Assembly (NCBI GenBank): GCA_014607495.2
Contig: CP053150.1
Location: 9,444,495 to 9,508,494 of the forward strand
Direction of reading: 5' to 3'
DNA length: 64,000 bases
From: Carposina sasakii
Taxonomy: Eukaryota > Arthropoda > Insecta > Lepidoptera > Carposinidae
The notes beneath the pieces are model-generated. The model worked only from the letters and a program-made list of their open reading frames with translations. It did not search any database and had not been told where the DNA came from. The position numbers and the translations under genes were made by a program. Of this stretch, positions 10,636 through 21,671 are shown in pieces. How positions within the stretch are numbered: position 1 is the stretch's first letter; each line of letters starts with the position of its first letter.

Positions 10636-12902
10636 CTAACAGGACAAAAAGCTTAACCATGGCTTTATTAAAATAATATATCCAATAACATGCTGTGTAG
10701 TAACATCACATAGCAATTTTCTCTCGTAACCTAAACTTGACCCAGCATTTCCTGACTTACAACAGTGTGACCCGCATGACCCATTCACTTATCTGCGACT
10801 GCAAAACGCAGGCCCCGTGTTAAATGAACGACATGAAACCACTCGGAGGTTAAACGGAAGACGGAGCTTTAAAGCTCACCATAAAATTACAATTAAACAT
10901 AGGTACGAGTATGTACTAGCCCGACGACGGCCGAAACTTGGTTCATGTGAACTTTTTGCTTACATGTTACGAGTATCATTGGAATGCATAAGCTACAAGT
11001 AACAAACTGCCAATTTTCATCAAAATTCATAAGCTAGTTTTGTCGAGAAACAAATATCCATTAGCTGCATTCATAAGTAGCATTTTATCTTGTTGCGGGA
11101 TAAAATTTGAGTAATTTTGGGGTGTGGAGAAAAATATGACATTCAAATAAACCGGATCATATGTATATTCTTAGTTTATGTAGTTAAAACTCTGAATTAC
11201 TCACGAAGCCTCATGGAACTGTAAATAATCGCTTATGTGAATTACCTCCAAAGGTGTGATGTTATATGCAATAACACCTCCTCTATGCTTTCAGCGTCCG
11301 TGTAAAAACCCACTCGATCGTGATAACTTATGTCATATCGTGATAAGATTTGTAATTGGGACCTTGATAATGTGCTCAATACAAATACTGCCGATAAATA
11401 GTGTGATAAATATGCCAATTTATTTGGTATCGGTATTGTTTTTTGGTGTTCGTTGGTTTTTTGTGAAGATTGGGACATTGCACTTTTTATTACGAAAAGA
11501 CTGTTGTTGACTTGATTTTTGCCGTTTAATATCGCCTGTGCTTTTAGTAGGATGTATTTTAGAATAACCAAATATTAGGCATTATCTCGTTCTACTTAAA
11601 CAAAATAAGCATAGTGTATTTTTGTTGTAAAAAAATAATGGAAAAATCAGATATTGCACAACTTTCCGGTGAAAGTTTTTATGGTTTTTTAGCTTCAGAA
11701 TCATGATTTGAAGTCAGCAATTAATATTATTTGGCTGCCAGTACCTAGGTCGACTTAAGTACTCGTACACTCTGTGTATTCATAAGAGAAAATCTTAAGC
11801 AAATATCAAAAGTATTTCAACGAAACACAATGTTCATTCTTTGTTTTCGCGCCAGAATCTGGCGAAGCATCTCTCTTTCAGAAATCTAATATGAAATTCA
11901 ACCACCATTAGATGGGGTGATAAAATCTCTTCAGATCAGGGCCAATCTCCAAATCAATGAGACGCAAAGATCATAATCCACAGACGGAACCCTGTCTCGG
12001 CGGTAATCCCGGGCCTACCGTTTCTAATACGTCGATAACACTGTGTTGTATAGCTATGTGACTGCAAAGATAGTACGCGCTGTCTATAAGTTAGTATATC
12101 CAAGTGTTTTTGAGGGTGTGCTTATTAAGTTTCTGTTTATTTAATATTGTGATACTTGCATTTTTAATTGTGCGTTATCCATTATAGTTTTTTCAAATTA
12201 TGCCTATTTATAGGTAATTTTGTGTAAAACATTTTTCCTAACATGGATATAATTTTGTGTATTCCGCGGTTTGTGTTATAGCATTGAAAAGGTAGGTAAG
12301 GTAAGTAAGTCTATTAATAGTCTAGATACCTAATCTACACGATATATTCAAGTAGGTGTATAAGTTTCGTTGATTTATGCTTGTCCTGTGTGAGATAGGT
12401 TAAGACTGAGAGAGTATTACTTAATGTTGAATTAAATTAACAATACAACATTAAATAAACAACCGCACGCTAGGTAGGTAAGTACCTAAAAATAAAAAAT
12501 TTAAAGGATTATAATATTAAAGGAAAATGGTAATATTATCTTCCAAAATACATAAAAACAAGAAGCAAAAAATAAGAAATCCTATAAAATTGCACTCCAC
12601 GTGAATCGCCAGATAAAATTAAAGAATTATGAAGAGCTCTTTGAATCGTAAAGGAAATTTAATTTCGGTCAGATGCTCGAAGAAGTGGTTTTATTTCAAA
12701 AAACACGTTTAATAATTTAAAATATGACTGCGGCATCCTTCATGTACCCGGTAAGCGGCTTAAGCGGCTTAAGCATTGCGTTTGCTAGATACGTAATAAG
12801 TGGGCAGGTCACTATCTTGTACCTTTCTACATACCAATTCGGTGAATAATTTTGAACTCTATTTATTTTAACCTGTAATTCGTTGTAACATCACATACAC
12901 AC
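10636..12902. other. No gene recognised
   Basis: AT-rich. Short overlapping frames at 11242-11571 show no motif. A patch of mixed composition at 10740-10960 could be regulatory, but nothing specific supports this. Confidence 0.5.
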
Positions 12903-13095
12903 ATCAGCCGTATTGCAGTTCAATGCTGAATATAAGCCTGCCTCCCGTAGGGCACGTCATAATAAGGCTTCTGCCATAGGGGTTTTCCCATAGTAAACGC
13001 GCTGGGCACAACACGGGTTGGTAACCGCAGTGTATGTTGTTAACACGGAAGGCGCTGCTGCCCACTCCTGGAAACCTTTAATCTCATCTAATGAT
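12903..13095 (-). mobile_element. LINE-derived 3' end (family A), copy 3, decayed
   Basis: Contains tattgcagttcaatgctga, cctcccgtagggcacg, gggttggtaaccgcagtgt and acacggaaggcgctgctgcc in family A order, with many substitutions and small gaps. Confidence 0.65.
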
Positions 13096-13469
13096 ACGCA
13101 TTTACCATCTTTCCTCAGAATTATATTAGTTTAACCTAGAATAAGGTTTAAAGATTAAGGTGAATGGTTGAGTAAACATGAGACTTGGGTCACCGGAAAT
13201 CACAATTGGACGATAATGTGCCCGAATAGGCGTGAACTGACCTAGCGGCTATTATGGCCGATGTAGACTACGACTTCAATCACACTAAAGTAGAATAGCA
13301 GAGGAGATATTATAGTAATTTACTTAAAATAGTTCTTAATACTTGGGGCTTAGACAATGATAGCAGTACCGGCATTTGCATTTTTTGACAATTGTGCTGT
13401 TGTTCTGCCGAAGTTACGATATGGCTTATAAGGACGTTTCACACATCAGCACCGTATACTTATTTTATA

Positions 13470-13690
13470 GCGGACGCCCGCGACTTTGTCCGCGTGGACT
13501 GCAGAATAAACAAAATGTCGAAATTATCTGGGATAAAAATATTTTCCCGGGATAAAAGTAGCCTATTTGTGTGTCAGCTAACTCCATACCAAATTTTATT
13601 AAAATCGCTCTAGCCGTTTTTACGTGAAAGAGTAACAAACATCCATCCATCCATCCATTCTCACAAACTTTCGCGTTATCTACCGCTATC
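13470..13690. mobile_element. Non-autonomous Helitron-like repeat, copy 2
   Basis: Starts gcgacttt.gtccgcgtgg and continues in parallel with the 1.14-kb copy to aaactttcgcgttatctac. A (catc)n run at about 13641-13656 interrupts the end. The ORFs of 73 and 91 codons on it are accidental. Confidence 0.65.
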
Positions 13691-14359
13691 CTAGGAAACC
13701 AAAGCTTTATAAATAACACAATCGTAACGCTTGATGGCAAATGAGCTCCTAAAATCTCGTTATGGAAATTGTTAAGTTATGACCGTTTCGATCACTGCAC
13801 ATTTTGTGCCACTTTTCCGCTAATGAAAAACTCTGGGAAACATGTCAATTCTGCATTAACCCTAGTTCATGGTCATGCATGACTGAAGAGGAGCTCAGTT
13901 CGTTCCGCACGAATGCATAAAGAACCATCTCTTAAAATCAATAAGCACGCTCCGTGCATGAAATCATGGTTATCCACCTAAAATGCCAAATTTTTATATT
14001 GAGGCCTGGGTTAGATCTGGGATGTTATACACAAGCTCCTGCTTCTATGGCTCTACCTATTTTCATAGTGGAAGCAAGTCCTCGCTATAAGTAGTGTAGA
14101 GCGATATATCGCGTATGATGAAAAAAGAGGCATTTGGAAGTTAAAATTTCGTCTTCTTTCTTGAATTTAGTATGTTTTATTTAATTCTTTGTTATGTTTC
14201 TGTCTCTAATAAAGCTTTCATTCATTCATTCATTCATTTAAAACTGTTTATTTTACAATAATAACTAAATTTTATTTGAGATCGTCACAATGAGCCCTTT
14301 CGTTTGCACTTTTTAAAAGCTTTTCATTTTATAAAAAAATATTTACTTTACACATATGT
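13691..14359. other. No gene recognised; (CATT)n near 14218
   Basis: Contains a short (cattcatt)n microsatellite at about 14218-14238, just after gtctctaataaagctttc, which may be another LINE or SINE tail. Otherwise nothing is recognised. Confidence 0.5.
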
Positions 14360-14515
14360 GTTTGGGTCACAGGATTACACTAACCTACCAAATTTCATCG
14401 GATGATCCATAGATTCGGAACAAATTGCCTGTGACTGACGGACGGACAGATAGACGTACGAATGATTTTATAAGGGTACTTACCGTTTTTTATTTTTTGT
14501 AAGGAACCCTAAAAA
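14360..14515 (+). repeat. Dispersed lepidopteran repeat with 'gacggacggacag' block
   Basis: Contains accaaatttcatcggatgat, gcctgtgactgacggacgga and a terminal aaggaaccctaaaa. I recognise this end as widespread in lepidopteran genomes. Class uncertain (SINE or LINE 3' end). Confidence 0.5.
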
Positions 14516-15587
14516 TTTATATAATATTGTAAATTTGTAACAGTTGGTTTAATAGTAAAGTATAGTCAGATAACATTTACGTTGCAGGCGCTGCGCGACT
14601 TTCGATTAAATTATTTTGAGATAATTTGCAATTAGTTTGGTCACCGTTAAATAATTATTGATGCCTGCGGATTATGTGATTAAAACTGATGTAATGTGAT
14701 AGCTTCTGGTTCAAATTGTTTATAAAAATGGTAAAGCAGCACGCATATAAGCTTAATGATATGTATTTAAATTTCTGATTTATGAGATAAAGTCAATGTG
14801 CAAGACGACGAAGATCCCTAAAGAAGTTATCTACCCTAAAATATTTTGTACCTACCTAATTATTTTGTCTTCATAAACTAAAGGTTAGTGTTTTGTATTT
14901 TGGTTAAGGGTTGAGAGTAATATAACTATTTCAAGCTTATTACCATTAGTCCAAAGATTAATGTTTCCTACCAACATTTATATTACCAAAATGGGTATAA
15001 AATGATGCATAAAACGACTCAACACTTTAATAATTCATTTCATTATCATTGCTTTACAAAACAATTAAAACAGAAGCTCGTTATTGTTGCTGACTGATTA
15101 AAGCTTTTATAATAATGAAAAAGGAGTTCTGATCAGCCAGTTTAAGCCGCGGTGGTCCAACGAACGGGTTGAGTGCGTAAAAACGTGATATAACTTGTTC
15201 TGTATAACTGATGGCGGCTAATTTGGCGATGTATTTAAAGATATATTATGTAATTTATACCAATAGGTATGGCATATCAAAATATACCGAATCGTCGATG
15301 GCTTTCCAAAACAGTATATGTTCAGCGAGCGTCCCACTCTATGTCGGATGAAAGTCTAAAATAATTTTATTATTCGATTTTACATTTCTGCAACGACGAT
15401 GTTAAGATGTATTTTTTTAGGTTCCTACTTATTTTAAAATCTAGAGAGGTACTTAATATTTATGTGATATATTCTATTTATAACCGACTTCAAAAAAAGG
15501 AGGAGGTACTCAATTCGTCTGTATGTACATTATTTTATGTATTTCTATATAATTTATCTAAAATACTTAATATGCACGCAAAATAAC
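14516..15587. other. No gene recognised
   Basis: AT-rich and without a meaningful frame. At 15481-15520 the block accgacttcaaaaaaaggag resembles the start of another dispersed lepidopteran repeat, but no second copy is visible here. Confidence 0.5.
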
Positions 15588-16067
15588 TTAAGAACGCTTT
15601 CACATATAGGCGTTTTAGTCGCGCGACAGCAGCGCTTCTAAGTCGCGCTGCAGTAGCGCAACTGGGTATACATACATATTTAAGTAGCGCGATTGCAGCG
15701 CGTCAGCCGCGCGTCTGAAGCGCAACTGCAGCGTTCCGAGCTTGTGGTGGCGGATACGCCGCGTAGTCGCGTGAGATCTGTTGAGCAATCACCATTTACA
15801 CGTCGATTTTTATGTAATGGATCTATCCAGTACTGCCTCTTCCGTTTTTGTATTCGACGACGATGGCATCGGAGAAGTAGAAAAAGGAACATCGGTAACA
15901 GTGTGTCTCCATTGGAATCCATATTGGAAATGAGCTAGTCACCCCCACGTTTAACGCGCGACTGCAGCGCGACTGTAAAGCGCGGCTGTCGCTAGCGTCG
16001 GTGTCGCGACTTACGTGCAGCGCTGCTGTCGCGCGACTAAAACGCCTATATGTGAAAGCGCTCTTAA
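15588..16067 (-). mobile_element. PIF/Harbinger-like non-autonomous transposon (472 bp) between TTAA sites
   Basis: The element at 15592-16063 has ends gaacgctttcacatataggc and gcctatatgtgaaagcgctc, inverted repeats that extend to about 43 bp with one or two mismatches and are flanked by TTAA on both sides. Subterminal DNA is rich in GCGCGACTGCAGCGC-type repeats. The central part codes on the minus strand for a transposase-like N-terminus (separate entry). The flanks permit either a 3-bp TTA/TAA duplication (PIF/Harbinger) or TTAA (piggyBac). The protein remnant favours Harbinger. Confidence 0.7.
15797..15922 (-). pseudogene. Remnant of a HARBI1-like transposase N-terminus
   Basis: From the ATG at 15922 the minus strand reads MDSNGDTLLPMFLFLLLRC, then a run of basic residues and YWIDPLHKNRRVNG. 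A short acidic/hydrophobic start, an arginine-rich run and a W-[IV]-x-P-[IL] motif are typical of the first 40 residues of insect PIF/Harbinger nucleases. After about residue 42 the frame runs into the GC-rich subterminal repeats, so everything containing the DDE catalytic core is deleted. The start agrees with a position well inside the element. Homology is by motif only. Confidence 0.5.
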
Positions 16068-16360
16068 GCTTAAATGTTCTCAATTAGTCAAACTTTTTAT
16101 CTATGTGAATCTTCTGCATGCTCTTAGTGTAATTGAATTCAATGCGAATATATTATTTAGTTCAAACGTAGCATTATTTGATATTGTGCGATAGGTCGAG
16201 CCTAATAAAATTGCATTTTAGCTCATTTAAACTTGTCTCCATTTAATGTCATTTTATCGTCATATCAGTTAAAGGTTATGCCCCAAACGGGCAATTATTT
16301 CCCTGCAGTTATGGCACACTGGCTCGGCTACACATTTATCACAGTAGGTACCTACTTATA

Positions 16361-16628
16361 TCATCATCATCATCATCAGCTTATTGCAGTCCACTGCTGG
16401 ACGTAGGCCTCCCCTAGGGCACGCCACAAGACTGCCATGGGGGGTATTTGCCCAAAGTACCCAACCTGGGCAGGCGGGTTGGTGACCGCAGTTTGTATTT
16501 TGGACTATGTTGTCAACACGGAAGGCGCTGCTGCCCACCTCCCGGAAATCCTTAAGCGCCTCGTACGATATCTACTCACGGGCATGGGGTGGTACGAATT
16601 CTACTCTGCCGGCACCACGTGGCACCTA
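16361..16628 (-). mobile_element. LINE-derived 3' end (family A), copy 4, well preserved
   Basis: On the minus strand the copy ends ggggaggcctacgtccagca, gtggactgcaataagctgat and (gat)n. Translated, it gives EAYVQQWTAIS and a stop, which matches the C-terminus of RTE-clade reverse transcriptases, followed by a GATGAT tail. The rest (cggcagagtagaattcg, ggcagcagcgccttccgtgt) matches the copy at 58.2 kb. 5'-truncated. Confidence 0.75.
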
Positions 16629-16843
16629 CTTATATGGTTATTGAAAAATATTGTCTGAAACCTGGCCGAAATACTGTGCGAAATACAGGCACACATGAAT
16701 ATGGCTAACACCTGTAACACATCTCTTCAAATACGAAAAATATAAAAATTAATTAAATCTCCGTTTGCAAATTGTTACCTATTCATACCTAGTCCTACCT
16801 GTCTAGGTCTTAAAAATATTAGGCAAAAAAAACCCACGACCCA

Positions 16844-16947
16844 AAAAAAGTACGCAATTATTTTGACAAAAGGTTTAAAATGCTAAACCCTATAAAAAGC
16901 AAAAAATAACTTTTAAACCTTTTGTCATAATAATTGCGTACTTTTTT
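16844..16947. repeat. 104-bp hairpin, 37-bp arms with one mismatch
   Basis: Arms 16844-16880 and 16911-16947 are complementary at 36 of 37 positions (core gtacgcaatta and acaaaaggtttaaaa) with a 30-nt AT-rich loop. Likely a very short fold-back MITE. No target duplication stands out in the A- and T-rich flanks. Confidence 0.85.
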
Positions 16948-17193
16948 GTTTTTTTTTATTTTTAATTTAATTTTTTATTTCATGCTTTTTGAAGGAACTC
17001 CTTAATTTTTAATTCTTTCATTTAATTTCTTTTATTTTTCGCCGCGTAAAAAGTTTAGATAGGGTCGCTATATACGATCTCAACCAAAGGAAAGATTAAA
17101 CTTTGGTCATTATAGATTTTCAGCAAAAATATAAATCGGTTTATCCATTTCATTCCGGCATTCCAGGGTTTCATCCGCCCATCCCATTTCCAG

Positions 17194-17501
17194 CATCAGG
17201 TCCTCGACAATTAGAAACATGAAGAGAACCAGTCAAGACAAATTCAACGCGCCCAAACTCGATGGGTTTACTAAAAGGTAGACCAGGGTTACGTCTCCTA
17301 TCTTCGAGCACTATCATCAGACCAGCTCAGAGGTTTCAGATTTCCATCATCAGGTCCTCTTCAATTAGAAACATAAAGAGAACTACTTAAGACAAATCCA
17401 ACGAGCCCAAACTCGATGGGTTTACTAAAAGGCAGTCCAGGGTTACGTCTTCTATCTTCGAGCCCTAACAGCAGACCAGCTCAGTGGTTCCAGAAGACAT
17501 T
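17194..17501 (+). repeat. Two tandem 154-bp units
   Basis: Units 17194-17347 and 17348-17501 share catcaggtcctc, caattagaaacat.aagagaa, cccaaactcgatgggtttac, taaaagg.ag.ccagggtta and ttcgagc.ct at constant 154-bp spacing. They probably belong to the repeat that ends near 17776. Confidence 0.85.
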
Positions 17502-17599
17502 AGTGTTTCAAATGTCAGATCACATATGCTTGCAAGCAAACTGAGCGTATAACATTCCTATCACACCTAACAAACGACCTGATGGCCTTGAAGACCTGA

Positions 17600-17776
17600 C
17601 CCCAAACATAGCTAAGAACACTCTCGATTGATATACCTTTCAAACAAAAAAAACCGCATTAAAATCGGATCATCCGTTTGGGAGCTACGATGCCACAGAC
17701 AGACACATACACATTTACACACACAGAGACACGTCAAACTTATAACACCCCGTCGTTTTGCGTCGGGGGTTAAAAA
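17600..17776 (+). repeat. 3' end of a widespread lepidopteran repeat
   Basis: Contains ttgatatacctttcaaac, ccgcattaaaatcggatc, tttgggagctacgatgccac and ataacaccccgtcgttttgc then gtcgggggttaaaa. I recognise this ending from many moth and butterfly genomes. Together with the tandem units upstream it is probably one decayed element of unknown class. Confidence 0.5.
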
Positions 17777-18200
17777 AGAAAATGAACAAAGAAGTTTTGT
17801 CGGAAAAAAAGTTGCAAGACTTCACAGTGATATTACGTATCGTCGTGCACATCGGCTAGGATTATTGCCGCAATAGCTCGTTTGCAACACAAGGTCAAAA
17901 CTTTTTTGTTGTCTGATAAAAGCAGACATATAGGTAGGTCACAGAATAATAAACCCTTAGCTCAGAGGGCGGGTAATGTGTGAGGTTCGTGCATTGACCT
18001 GGATTTAGGTTGAACCACAGACATAGATACATAAGCAAGTGTAAATATTTCGCGTGCCCTTAGGGAATGCGACGTTCTCCTTTCAGGGTGTTCCAATTTG
18101 TCTGCGCTGCGACTAACGCTTCGAATGTTAATTCTAAATTAACAGAATAGGTGGTCTAATTATAATAAGAACGAAGTAAATCAAATAGCAAATTGGGGTC
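17777..18200. other. No gene recognised
   Basis: No motif-bearing frame and no repeat matched. Confidence 0.5.
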
Positions 18201-18748
18201 GATGCCAGAGGCGGCTTGTCCTAAGGAGCGCTGGTGCAGTGCACTCCCACCCACGAAGATTACACTGGCAATTTATATTTCTCTATATTTATAATTATCT
18301 TTCAATTGTACTATGTTTATACAATGGTCCCTAGGCGTTTGTCTCAAGTAAGTTGTAATCTTATGTATCGAGTGGAGGACTAGCGATCGCGCTCCAATGA
18401 AACAAAATTTGGTACAATTCCTAGTACTGTATGCAATGAGTGCGAAAGAGACATACCGTCATAGGTCGGCGCGTGAAACAGAAGATTTCGTATGAAAAAT
18501 TAGCCTAATCTGGAGGGCCGCTCACATTAATTCGCAGTGTGCGTTTTCGGCCACTAAATGTCGCTTAGCCCGAGTTAGAACGCGATATGGTTGACCTTAA
18601 TGTGTTTCATTAGGTCATCTGAATTTTAATAAGAGTGAGGTTGCATTATTTCATTCAGTAAGTACAAAACTGTAATTTTGCATGCGCTCATATTTAAAAA
18701 AATGTGAACCCCCATCTAAAAATATCACAAGCCGGCCCTAACTGATGC
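18201..18748. mobile_element. Candidate hAT-like MITE (538 bp)
   Basis: Left end cagaggcggcttgt (18206) and right end acaagccggccct (to about 18739) are inverted repeats with two differences. GATGC lies directly outside on both sides (18201-18205 and 18744-18748). The CAG...CTG-like ends recall hAT elements, but an 8-bp duplication is not seen. No coding sequence. Tentative. Confidence 0.4.
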
Positions 18749-19830
18749 TGTACAGAGTGTAACTAAAGGGGATGTTAAGTATTATAAAAATTGCTCATTG
18801 TAGATAAACATAAAATTGTAAACTCGAAATCACATATTTATTATTTTTAATATGATATTAAGATATTAGAAATTTAAGATAATTCCTGGAGAACTCAGGA
18901 ATATTTAAATAAAATCCTTAAAACATATTATGATTTTGAGTTTCTATAGATAGGTTCGCTATGTTCATAGCATTTCGTTTAACCCCTTTTGTTATATACT
19001 GGAAGTTTTTTCTTTTATTAATTAATCGTTATTTATTACACATATTATGTAAGTAGGTATATAATATTTTAAAGATGTGTGCGCAGTTCGTTAAAATGAT
19101 AAACAGGCTTTTTCATACAGGTTGAGGTACGGTTAGCATCTGCATAGATCTACATCTGTGGGCTGGAGCAAACCCTACGTGAATATTTTAGCTCGTCAGG
19201 GTTTTATAAGCCAAGCTATGTAAAGCACATAAAGGTTGAGGTGTTAAGTGGTATCTGAGTGATGTATTAGATTACCAATTTGATAAGGGTAGATTAATGT
19301 GTGAAAACGGTTGGTTAAAAGTAAATCCAAATTTAGCCTAGCAACAATTCTGGTGATAGATCATCAACTTCCCAACGCTTTTTCCATTAGGGTAGTTACC
19401 TATTTTGTTATGCTCACAGGAGTTGCAGAGGCGGGAATGAGTGGTGGGCCTATCCCGGTAGTTATTCATTAGTTTTTTTTTTACTGTCGACACTCTTGCA
19501 TAGTAAGGATTTTTGTATTTACCAAAACGCATCTGCCGATGTCTATAATCCATACACCTAACAACAATTACTTGTAATTGTAAATAGGTACCGAGCACTT
19601 TTTCCCGCGTTTATCCGCCATTTTGAAAGTGAGCCACTGCGTGACTGGTCTGAGTCAGTGGCGCGACTTCCGTTCGCTTCGTGGCATATTCTGCTGTTCC
19701 ATTTCTCCGTGATTCATTTAAATGACTAACTTTTGGAAATCCATCGACTAATTGGGTAATATTAGACTAGGGATATGTCTAAAACATTTTTCATATTTCT
19801 TTAAGCTTTAATAATTTTTTTTATTTCTAG
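18749..19830. other. No gene recognised; GC-richer patch at about 19600-19700
   Basis: The patch cccgcgtttatccgccattt ... gtggcgcgacttccgttcgc lies 150-230 bp upstream of the candidate exon at 19831 and could be a promoter or untranslated first exon, but no specific signal proves this. Confidence 0.4.
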
Positions 19831-19864
19831 TTGCAGCCATGTGGCGGCTACTGAAGATAGTCAG
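19831..19864 (+). CDS. Candidate short first coding exon of an unidentified host gene
   Basis: A good acceptor (ttatttctag) is followed by ttgcagcc, an ATG at 19839 in a GCC-ATG-T context, nine codons reading MWRLLKIV plus a split codon, and a textbook donor CAG-GTGAGT at 19865. A second acceptor, ttgcag, sits 2 bases before the ATG. The encoded start is hydrophobic and basic, as at the N-terminus of a secreted or membrane protein. No later exon is recognised within the window, so the gene would have long introns or the match is chance. Not identified. Confidence 0.3.
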
Positions 19865-21404
19865 GTGAGTTATTAATTCTTATTATCATTGTAAAGAAGA
19901 AAGTCGAGCGCTACCATTCGGCCTGTATTCTATACTTTACTTAGTCACTGGTTAGTATTAAAGTTTAACATGACTATATTCTTTCACTGATAACTATTGT
20001 GGTATACCTACAGTATACGGAGTTATGTATTATTGCTCTCTACCGAAAAAATAATACTTAGCTACTATAACTCACAACTTTTAAACCACAATATCTATAA
20101 AGAGGTTGAATCATGTCGCATGTACCTCCAAAAAAAACATTTTTTGCACTGTAGTGCTTTATAAATTGCTGTTAGTGACTTGGTATCCATTAACGGCTCT
20201 ATTACACGGCTAAATGAACGCAAAATTGCTCGCCACTGACCTTTACTTTTCAATGTTCTAATAAATTTCAATTTGATAGCGGTTTATTTAAACACCTTTT
20301 TTGGTTCAATTTAAAACCAATTTTCACTTGGCATTTTGTAGCTTCGCTATTTAAATACAATTTGTGTAGACGACTGTTACCATGAATCAAACATTATTAT
20401 ACATTATGGTGGTTATGGCCAATAATGGCCAAAACACCACGTGGTAGGTAGGTCCTCATGGATTTTCATCGGTTTTACGCTTCTAAGAATGAATAATAAA
20501 ATATATTTTATTTATCTATGTCACACGTTATTAATTATTATTCAGACAATATACATTATTAAGGGCCCCGGCTCACACTGGCCATAAAGGCCATAGATTC
20601 ACGTTAAATTCCGATAATGCATGTATGGCTATAATACAATCGATGGCAATATTGCCGTAAATTCCAGCCACTGACTACAGAATACTCATGTTTGCTGTTT
20701 GTTTAGTTAGCGCTTTAATAGATTTGCCAAAATTATATTCAACCTGCTATAGATTTTATAAATTTATATTATCCTTTTGATATAGGTTTGAGAAAATGGT
20801 GTCGCGGTTTGCACATTCCATGCAACCACGTTTTCCTGTCATTAAACCCATTGTGGTCACATGAATACAAATGATGGCCCATCATGGTATAAGAAAACCT
20901 TAATGTGAAGCGACTGCATCGCAGGGGTCAGGTAGAAAGTAGACGAAAATACATATCATTAATTGTACGGACGTATCGGTATAGGAGTGAAAGTTGATAT
21001 TATGAATATATTATACGAAGGTCGAGAAATAATTGTCTGCGCGTGTCAACATCCGTTCCTTTTTAATGAGCATGCTATCATTTTTTAAGACAACATTCAT
21101 TTACATGATAGAGATCCCTAAGGTCTTGTATCGCAGGCAGTAACGGTACTTATATACCTACACACATAATCATAGGAACATCCATTTCATTGGAAACAAA
21201 CATCGATGTTCATCATATCAATGTATCTACAAATCGAACCCGCCCCATGATGGCTTGTTCCCAAAGGTCCACGACTCTATTGTTTTCAAAATATGTAAGT
21301 TCATAGGTAATTTAATTCCCAACAGGTCCACGATATTGAAAAATAATAAACATTTTCTTTCAACGGGTCCATGAGAATGTTTGGTATGTACAATCAGCAG
21401 GAAA
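19865..21404. other. No gene recognised
   Basis: AT-rich, with several ggccataa/ttatggcc-type palindromic words at 20400-20890 but no ordered element ends. It could be intron of the candidate gene at 19831. Confidence 0.45.
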
Positions 21405-21409
21405 ACCTG

Positions 21410-21633
21410 TGTTGGGATAATAGATATATCCAGGAAACATTAATAAATATGCAAGAAATTCTAAAAGTATTTATTCACTGCACACTGGTAGTTTCTATAT
21501 CCGACCTGACATGGGTAACCCCGGACACATAAGTAGGCAAAGACAGTAGCGCTCCTAGTGAGCCAATAGTGAAACAGTTTTCTTTCTTAAATTATATAGA
21601 CTAGGACATCGATATAATATTCCATACTTAATA
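21410..21633 (-). repeat. copia 3' LTR (224 bp)
   Basis: In element orientation it begins TATTAAGTATGG and ends TATCCCAACA. A TATA-like CTATATAATTT (about 21590-21602) and an AATAAA signal (21470-21475) are visible. Ends are TA...CA, not the usual TG...CA. Confidence 0.95.
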
Positions 21634-21641
21634 CTCCCACT
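21634..21641 (-). other. Polypurine tract of copia element
   Basis: Reads AGTGGGAG on the minus strand, immediately before the 3' LTR. This is the expected primer for plus-strand DNA synthesis. Confidence 0.85.
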
Positions 21642-21671
21642 AATATTATATCAATCCTACAATAAAAAAAC

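Noticed and set aside
15693..16083. Frames of 81 and 86 codons over the Harbinger-like element
   Set aside because: Produced by the GC-rich subterminal repeats. Only the 15922 minus-strand start has protein-family features.
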